From the NCBI GenBank assembly GCA_911728455.2, contig OU452229.1, positions 17,116,754 to 17,180,753 on the forward strand: a stretch of DNA of 64,000 bases. Direction: 5' to 3'. The translations under genes were made by a program, and so were the position numbers. Source of the stretch: Marthasterias glacialis. Lineage: Eukaryota > Echinodermata > Asteroidea > Forcipulatida > Asteriidae. This document shows, one piece after another, positions 40,101 to 49,100 of the stretch. Within the stretch, counting starts at the first letter, position 1. The number at the start of each line of letters is the position of its first letter. Under the pieces are notes generated by a model. That model was given only the letters and a program-made list of their open reading frames with translations, did not search any database and had not been told where the DNA came from.

Positions 40101-43100
40101 TCCACCATTTTGACAAGACAGACAAAACAATGAAACCCATGATGGGGACACATGTATTATCATACCTAGTTGGCATGATGGGGATAGATTGGGTAGTACA
40201 TTCCTAGTTGGCCTGATGGGGATAGATTGGGTAGTACATTCCTAGTTGGCCTGATGGGGATAGATTGGGTAGTACATTCCTAGTTGGCCTGATGGGGATA
40301 GATTGGGTAGTACATTCCTAGTTGGCCTGATGGGGATAGATTGGGTAGTACATTCCTAGTTGGTCTGAAGGGGATAGATTGGGTAGTACATTCCTAGTTG
40401 GTCTGATTAATATGCTCACATTCTAATAATTACTTACTGAGGTTTCAATGTAACCTTCTGGAGTGAAATGCCTCATCAAGACCGTAAGATTGGCCTTCGT
40501 TCGCCCTGGGAATGACGCTACTGTACCAAAACAAAACAGAATACAAATTTTCATAACTAGTTTCTCCACAAATTACACAACAGCAAAACTTCTTCTCCAT
40601 TTTCAACTAATAATTAACAGTGAAATACTTTTAAGTATCTTTAGTGGGATATACCATTGTCTCGATGGGGGTACTCGAGTCACAATGAGTTTTTTAATTG
40701 ACCACCATAACTGACAAACAATGGAAATGTGCAGTGTGTATCGATGACCTAATTCACCTGAAGTCATTACAATAATCCTGGTTGCCCCTTTTTGGGAGTT
40801 ATTGTCCCTGTTCGTTACCAGTGAAGTGCACATTGTAGGTGCACAGCTTTTTTCTTTTTAACACGCTGACCATTTTTACGTGCAAATTGCCTCAAAAAAT
40901 GGTGAGCATGGCAGACGCCTGTGACAATGGTGCAAAGGGTCAATACAAGTTACATGTATGCATAACTGTTAGCCAATGATGTGGATTTGTTTTATTTCAG
41001 CACGAGGAGATTGTTAGACATTGTGCCTTGGAAATTGAACCTGGGGAATGCTGACCACATCAGTATCTATGCAAGTCCCAAGTGAGGAGATTCATCTGCA
41101 GCCATTTTGGCTATGCTGTAAATTGCAGCCTTCCCATTGGTTGTTCTGATACAGTTTGTCATATGCTTAATTGACCAGATCCCAATTTCATAGAATTGCT
41201 TAAACACAAAAATATAGCTAAACTAAACAAAATTATACTTGGCAAAACATGGCTATCAGCCAAAATACATCACATGTACCATCTGTGACTGGTATCCTGC
41301 TTATTTCGACTAAGTAGAGAATTGTTCAGCACTATTTTCTGCTAGAAGCAGCTCTATGAAATTGGGACCAGGCATTGATATTTTGTGTCCTTTGCTAACA
41401 TTTACACAGATGAAGTTCAAGTGCAGTGCTCTCCAGGGCTCAACTTAATACAGCTGCTTAAGCACAAAAAGTAGCAACTCTCTTAACTAGTTGGATTGAA
41501 AATCACTCTTTTCAATTGAGGCCAGGGACAAATCTTTAGCAGTTTGTCCCTAGTTTCAATCGAATAGAGTAAATTTCAATCGACAATTTTAAGAGTGTAA
41601 GCACAACAAGACTATGCTTACCAGAATATGGTTACCAGTCAAAAAACAATCTCACATGTACCATCTATGACTGGTATCCTTCTTACTTGTGCTTAGCAGA
41701 CATTTGTTAGGCGATATTTTCTGCTTCAGCAGCTGTATGAACATTAGGCCCTGGTTTCATTTCTACGACCCTGTGACATCGTGCAAATAACCAATGATCC
41801 CCATTCAGGAAGCCGTCAGCTTACAACGGCGCCTAATTCTGCTGTACTTACTCACTGGTACAGTGTCACTGTGATAGAATGTGTGTTGCCATATCAACGG
41901 AGACCCAGGGTTTGTGAGCGCTATTGTATAGGACACAGGCTGGTCGCAATTGTTAATTGTTAGAGAGATGTTCACAGAATAAGTCTGAAGGGAAAAAAAA
42001 AAAACCAACTTTATGAATGTTTTCAATTCAGTCCAATCTAGGCATATTCAATCCGATCCTTTCAAGTTTAAAAAATGGTCAACTTACCCATATTCATTGC
42101 TGACAGGCAAATAAACAAGACTGTTTAATTTCAGTTTGTGATGCCTTTGTATTTATTGTTGACAGCAGATATATAGCAGGACAAGTTCTTTAAGAACTAA
42201 GCAGAACAGAATGAATTCTACTCATTGAAAGTGGATATCACATGGTGCTAACCAAAAACATACTATTATATCCCACCGTTGCTTCAAATCTTAAATCTTG
42301 TAGTTTGTTTAAAACTTTTACAAAGTAAGACATAATCTAATCACAAAATAAATGCATAAAACAATACCTAAAGGAGAGGTACTGATTAAAAGTATTTCCA
42401 TACAGAATTGTTTTGTCATGAAGAAGAAGTAACAAACCAGAACGACGGCATTGATAGATCCGAAGCAATGGAACCCCAGACAGTCTGGGAAGACATTACA
42501 GGTGAAGCCTGGTGGGGTCGCTATACCAGCTATCAGGGCATCCATCTTACCACACTGGCTGGTAGGAGGGGGCTCGGTTGCTGGAATCGCTAAGAACAAA
42601 ACAAAGAGAGTTTTGATCATGAACAAAAATACAAGAGGAGGAGGGGGAGATGGGTTTGCATTTCCAAGGGTTCCCTTTCCAAGCTGATGTTATATGCACT
42701 TTTCTGAAGAAAAACTGTATATGGGCAATAGATAGCTTTACCATGCTATGACATAATTTCATCATACACCAAGTTTACATAATACTGTTCGGCAAGAATT
42801 CATGATGGACTCTGTGAAAATTCTGGACTTGCCTTTCAAATATGTCTCCTTTAAAAATATCAAGCAATAAACCAACTTTAGGACTGGATAGCTTAGTTAG
42901 TAGAGCCCCGGTACGTTAATCCGGGGGTCTCTGGTTCAAATTCCACTCCAGTAAATTTGTCTTTAAAAACATCAATGGCACAAGGCAATTTGCGTTAAAT
43001 TACATCTTATGCCATTTTTTGATCTGAAAGTGGCAAAAAACCCTAATGTATGACCACTGTGCCATAAGATGTACACTCTAAAAACCAAAGTGTTAAATCA

Positions 43101-46100
43101 ACACTTAACTAAAGAGTTCAGTCAGTGACAACACTTTGAAATAGTTCAATGTAACTCAATATAAGAGTTAAGAATCTAACCTGTTGAGCAAGGTGGGAAG
43201 ACTACGGTGTAGTCAGGTAGAATTGGCCAGTTGATTCCTGTGCCAAAACCCCTTGCTTGGAACCATATCTAAAAGGAAAATAAAAAATTACCAGACATTT
43301 AAGTATGCTTTAACTTGCTTGGAAAAATGAAAAAAGGGCTCTAAAATATTGAAGAAATTTTGTTTATCTGTCTTAAAAATACAACAAAAACTGTGAGTTT
43401 TTTTCGCAAAAAAAAATATAAAACAAATTTCCTTATTTCCTTGGTCAACAGACTTTGCTTGATGGCAACTAAATCGGTGAAGTGTTAACGCCAAAAATTA
43501 AGGTTTGCTTGAATTATTTGCTAAAATTAGGCAGAAGAGTTATCAGCTTGCATTGATCAGTTTGTGGACTCATGGACTTGGAATAAATGTTGAGTTTTCT
43601 GAGTTTTTATGCCCTCAATTATTTTTCTTCATGAAGATTACCAAACACAAGGTCAGAGGGCCACTCAAGGTGAGGGCAAGGACAATATAGAAAAGTTACG
43701 AGAAGAGAAGATTTCTGTTCACCTTTCTCTTGAACTGCGATAGATTGAAAGATGGTTGGAAAAACAACTCCAAATGTTTTTGATTGAAAATTACTCCATT
43801 TGATTGAAACTGAGGATATTTTGCAAAAGATTTCTCCCTGGCCTCGAGTCAAAAAAAGTGTTTTTTGATCTAATTAGACTGTTTTTCAATCTAACTATTT
43901 AAGAGAGGAGGGAGTTCAGCAGATGTCAAATTATACAAACTATAATTAATGATAACGGAGTTGTCAGAAACTGAGAGTTTGGATTACTGACAACTTAACC
44001 AACATGTATGGAAACAGAATATCATCCAAAGCGTCATTTGATACTTCTACTAATACTAACCCAGGGTAGCCAACTCAGTCAAATGGAAAATAAATTAAAC
44101 ATTACATCTAAAAAAACAATCAATCAAAAATCAAAATTAGCAACTTGACATATTATGTAATAAAGAAACAAAAGGTAAAATAGAATTAGCTGTTGCAAAC
44201 TGCTTACCAACCGAAAGGACTTGTGGTATAAATGCAAAAAAATTGTTAATGGCCTTGTGTTTCGACCCTCGCAGAGTCTTTCTCAAAGGCTAAATGACAA
44301 CACAACACACATACATACAACTTAAAGTATACTGGAGTAACAGAAGGTAGGCCAAATCAGTCAACATGGATAAACAAATCTAAAATTTCAGCTAAAATAG
44401 TAAAAATTTGATAAAATTAACATAATTTCAATCAGTTTCCTCCAATTTTTGCATCAAAAATAAATGTGTTGGGAATATTTTGTTCTAAGCAGATCAACAC
44501 AATTAGGCTTCAAAATCTTACCCCAACACGAAGTCCCTGAGGCACCTTGTCAAAGAGAACAGCAACCTGGGCTCGGACCTTTATTCCTGGGAAGGGACTG
44601 TACTGGAACCCTGGAGAATTGGAAGAAGAAACTTTGGGCTTCTTATTTTTTGGAGTGATTTGGTGAAATGAAAAAACACCAACATTGTATTGAACTTGTT
44701 TAAAAAGAGAGAGAGAAAACAAACCCTAATACCTTCTTCACTTGCTGTCAAAATCGGAATAAATTGATATTTTTAAATATGGGAGGAATCCCCTTATGCT
44801 AGAGGACCACTCAATCAAAAATAGACTGAAACCTTAAGTTAGCACCCACTTTGGTGGGGTTAGAGGGTTCGTTTCCCCCAACCTTTAAAAAGGTAGTTAT
44901 TTTGCCCCCACTTTCTACTCGGATATTTAAACGTATTCCTTAACAGATGATAAGAGGAGGTCATGGCACATGGAAGTGATGCATTATGACTCCTCCCCAC
45001 TTTTAAGAGTGTTTTCACCTCTTAAAGTAGAATAAATCAATCTTACCAGGTAATGCAATCGTGGTTCCGTGTGTAATCATCTGACTAAAGTTGATTCCAC
45101 TCGAAGGAATGAAAATACGGATTCTCATCTGGGCTGGGGAGGCACATGGGTACATCCGTAAACTCATACCTATGTTCTGGCCCTTGAATTAACAAGAAGA
45201 TCATAATTTGGGGTCAGGGATTGCAATTGGATTATAAAGTTAATTGCCAAGGTTTCTGTAAAGTGGTTGTAGTTTGCTATACATATTCCAAGGTAAAGCT
45301 ACAAAGCTGAACACTGACCATTAACATGTTGGCCTTAAATTTTGAAATTGAGTTTATTTCCTGAGATTTTGTGATGCTTCTCTATCAGAACCCTTTGATT
45401 TTGATTTTGAGAAATGCTAATGTTACAAACAAAAATCATAATTTTGATTGAGTTTTTGTACAGAATTTCCATAAAAATTTAAGCCCATTTAATTGTTTTA
45501 CATTTTTGTCTCAAATGAAGGCGGAGGCTGATCCAAGGCAAAAACTGAGAGTTTTCACAAATCCTTTAGGTTGAGATTTTCATTTGGAACTGAAGTCTAA
45601 ATATGTTTTCTGTATGTCTTTTTATTTAAAGATGTATAATCCGTACTCAAGCCGATTTTACCTTGAAAAATGAATCCAAATGTTGAATTGCAATTTTTGT
45701 ATGATGACTAAAGTTATTAACTTTCAAATGAGATATGGAACAACAAAAAATCGATCGATAAATGATGACAGAGCAATTACTTAAGAAAATTAATTTTCGT
45801 TTGGAGCACCATAAATAAAATCCGCGCACTGCCCGCACAATTTCACAGTGACAAAATGCAGGCAAAATGACAAAATAGCTGACTTCTGGGTACCAGCAGT
45901 GTGCATGGCGATCGTACACATTTTCTTGTACGATGGTTAACAGGGATAATTGTTTCAAAAAACAACATTTTACAAATTCAAAACGCGATTCATTAATTTT
46001 TGTTTGTTATAAAACAACCTTCTCTTATAAAATTGGGTCACTGGAATCAATTCATTGTAATTGTAAAACTGGCTTCAGCACGGATCACATATCTTTAAAA

Positions 46101-49100
46101 TAAATCACTTTTGCGTTTTGGAAAAAAAAACAGACAGCCCAAACTTTTGTCATAAATGAAATGAGCAAGATCAAGAAGAGTTAGAGGTGGTGGAGCGGTT
46201 ACACCCCTATGTTCCGACACCCCTATGTTCCGACACCCCTATGTTCCGACACCCCTGTGTTCCAACACCCCTGTGGTCCGACACCCCTATGTCCCCACAC
46301 CCCTATGTTCCCACACCCCTATGTTCCAACACCCCTATGTTCCGACACCCCTGTGGTCCAACACCCCTATGTTCCCATACCCCTATGTTCCAACACCCTT
46401 ATGTTCCCACACCCCTATGTTCCAACATCCCTATGTTCCGACACCCCTATGGTCCAACACCCCTATGTTCCCATACCCCTATGTTCCAACACCCCTATGT
46501 TCCGACATCCCTATGTTCCGACACCCCTATGTTCCGACATCCCTATGTTCCGACACCCCTATGGTCCGACACCCCTATGTTCTGACACCCCTATGTTCCA
46601 ACACCCCTATGTTCCAACACCCCTATGTTCCGACACCCCTATGTTCCGACACCCCTATGGTCCGACACCCCTATGTTCTGACAACCTACGGTTCTGACAA
46701 ACTATGGTTAGACACCCCTACGTTCTGACACCCTTATCCTAGTCATAATCCTTAACCTAACCCTTACCTTGACCTAGTGCATAGATCAAGAGGGGTTATC
46801 GGAACATAAAGCAACCATTGGTGGAAAAATTTGTTTAAATGTCTATTGTAGGAAAAGAGAAATGTTTGAAAAGTCATAATAACTTCTCGGCCAGTTTGAA
46901 TACATTGCTTTAAATCTAGATTTAGACTAAAAATCCATTCCACAAGTACAGATCCTTGTTTTGAATTAAAGAGTTGTTCCGCGTCGTACGAATCATTCAC
47001 AGCCGACATCTTAAAGAGAGGAAGTGGTTGATTTAGCCCAGTGGAGTTTTGTTTCTAGGAGACCCCCTGACATAGGAAATTACTTTATTAAGCTGAAGCC
47101 TAAAATAGGTTTTCAGTGACGCATTAGCCCTGTTCACCTTAAGGTTTGCTGTGGAAGTATTGTAATAATTTAGGTTTTTTGTCATTCCCTGTGGTGATTG
47201 TGTCACACATACAGTGACGACGCGTCCGATTTTGAGTCCTGTAGCAAAAACCATTTTAACGTATTTTGTCATGAAATACGTGGCAGATAAACTGAACTAT
47301 AAAACACTGAATAATGTGAAATTGTAAGTTTGAAATTCCTTTTTTAAATTTTCATGAAGTAGGCAAGTTATTTATAGTTTCCCTTTCAAGCATGAAAAAG
47401 GGGGGAGGGAAATCACCTTTGAAATAATGACATCAATAATCAAAATAGACATATGACTTAAGAAGAAAAAAATACGTGGCACAGATATCAATCGACCTTA
47501 AGATTGACCTCAACTACTAGAAGACCAGGATGTAGTCTTAATTCAGCCGCCCACTAAGACATAAAAATATCCTTCAGCATTTGTAAGATCTCTTTCACAG
47601 TCATTTAAATGTCAAATGAATTACATTTAAACAACCCCATAGCTATTCATCTTATATATTTCTCTATTGATACATGTACTCTTCCGTTTTAATTTACCCC
47701 CTCTTCATGCTAAGTTTGTTTAGCTTTTCAGAAAAGATTGGAATAATTTTAACGATATAATGATAATTATTATTATTATTTGTTATATGTTCAAGGTGCA
47801 GAGAAAGAAGAAATCAAATAACAATACATGATGAAAAGTAACCTACTAACAACAGGTGGTACATAGAAGAGCAAAGCAACAAGTCAACAAACAAACAAAC
47901 AACAAAATCAACAATTTAAAAGCTATGGAATGCTGTCTTGAAAAGGTGAGTCTTAAGACAAACTGTGAACATTAGAAATATGAATATCTAGAGGTAGATC
48001 CTTCCAAAGAGATGACCCACCATGTGCAACCTCACACTCACACCATAATGTTATAGGGTGCGTTTGATTAGCTTCCCCGGGTCGACCAAGTGCGTTCGAG
48101 TAGCTTTGACGTCATTCCTGTGAACCACCCAGGTCAGCCCCAAGTAACCTGCTTGTGGAGCAGGTTACTTGGGTATGATCCAGATGCCTGACATCACGAC
48201 GAAAAACTTTCTCAATTGCTGCAATTTTTTTGTTATTTAGTGAGACACTTTCAAGTTTGACAGACATTGTCACCCTAAAACAGCAACTTTGTAAGCAGTA
48301 AGCTTTTTCATCGTAGTCGTGTACTTTTGTATTAAGCTGGGCTTGTAAAATAATTTTACATTGCAATTCCACCACGATTATTTAACAATTGTTTTTCGGG
48401 AATCACAAAGAGTTTTAGACGTAATGTTTATGAAAGTAGTTCCGGTTGGCAGTCCCAAGATGCATTGGTACGAATGTTAGGGGACATTCAGTTAGCTCTT
48501 GTCAGGGACTCATACCGATGATCACACCCGGGTAGACCTGGGCAAGCTAATCGAATGCACCCTTAGTTTTACAAACAATAGACAAACAAATTGGAAGACC
48601 AAAGGCGCCTAGAAGGATTATAACTGAATAAGCACGTTGGTATTTTATTAAGGGGAAGAACCTTGCAGGCAATTAAAAAAAATAGACTTAATTATATAGA
48701 TAATAGATATCTACTCTCTGCCTTTCCCCCTTTTCTCGTAGCCTGTGTCTCGAGCGACCTTCATTAAAACCTTCAATTAAAACCATGAAATTCAAGTATG
48801 AATCTTATTCTAAGTCAGTTTCACAATTCCACAATACATTTTTCATATTTGTAGTCATCAGGAAAACAATCCTTCATGAACACTAATTGGAATAGTGAGC
48901 TTTTTTGCGAGTGTGGGTTGGAGGGAAACTTTTTAGGAAACCATGTTTATGAAAACAAAGATCAAGAACTAATACTTTTAAGTGTGAATATCTTCCTTTT
49001 TGTGAAAGAAATATTACTTAAAAAAAGTTCACTGAAAATTCTTTTTAGTTGCATCTTTTCAAAGCAAAATCATTACATGAAGGCCATAAATACAGTTCAT

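Noticed and set aside
40165-40407. CRISPR-like regular array
   Set aside because: Units are contiguous without unique spacers, and the window is eukaryotic; a simple minisatellite.
37582-42589. Similarity of the six-cysteine domain to ML (MD-2/NPC2) domains
   Set aside because: The close Cys-x5-Cys spacing recalls NPC2, but the remaining cysteine order and the length after cysteine 5 do not fit, so I do not assign that family.
46187-46728. Three overlapping plus-strand frames of 132-167 codons rich in Pro, Cys and His
   Set aside because: Products of the 16-base minisatellite in a gene A intron.
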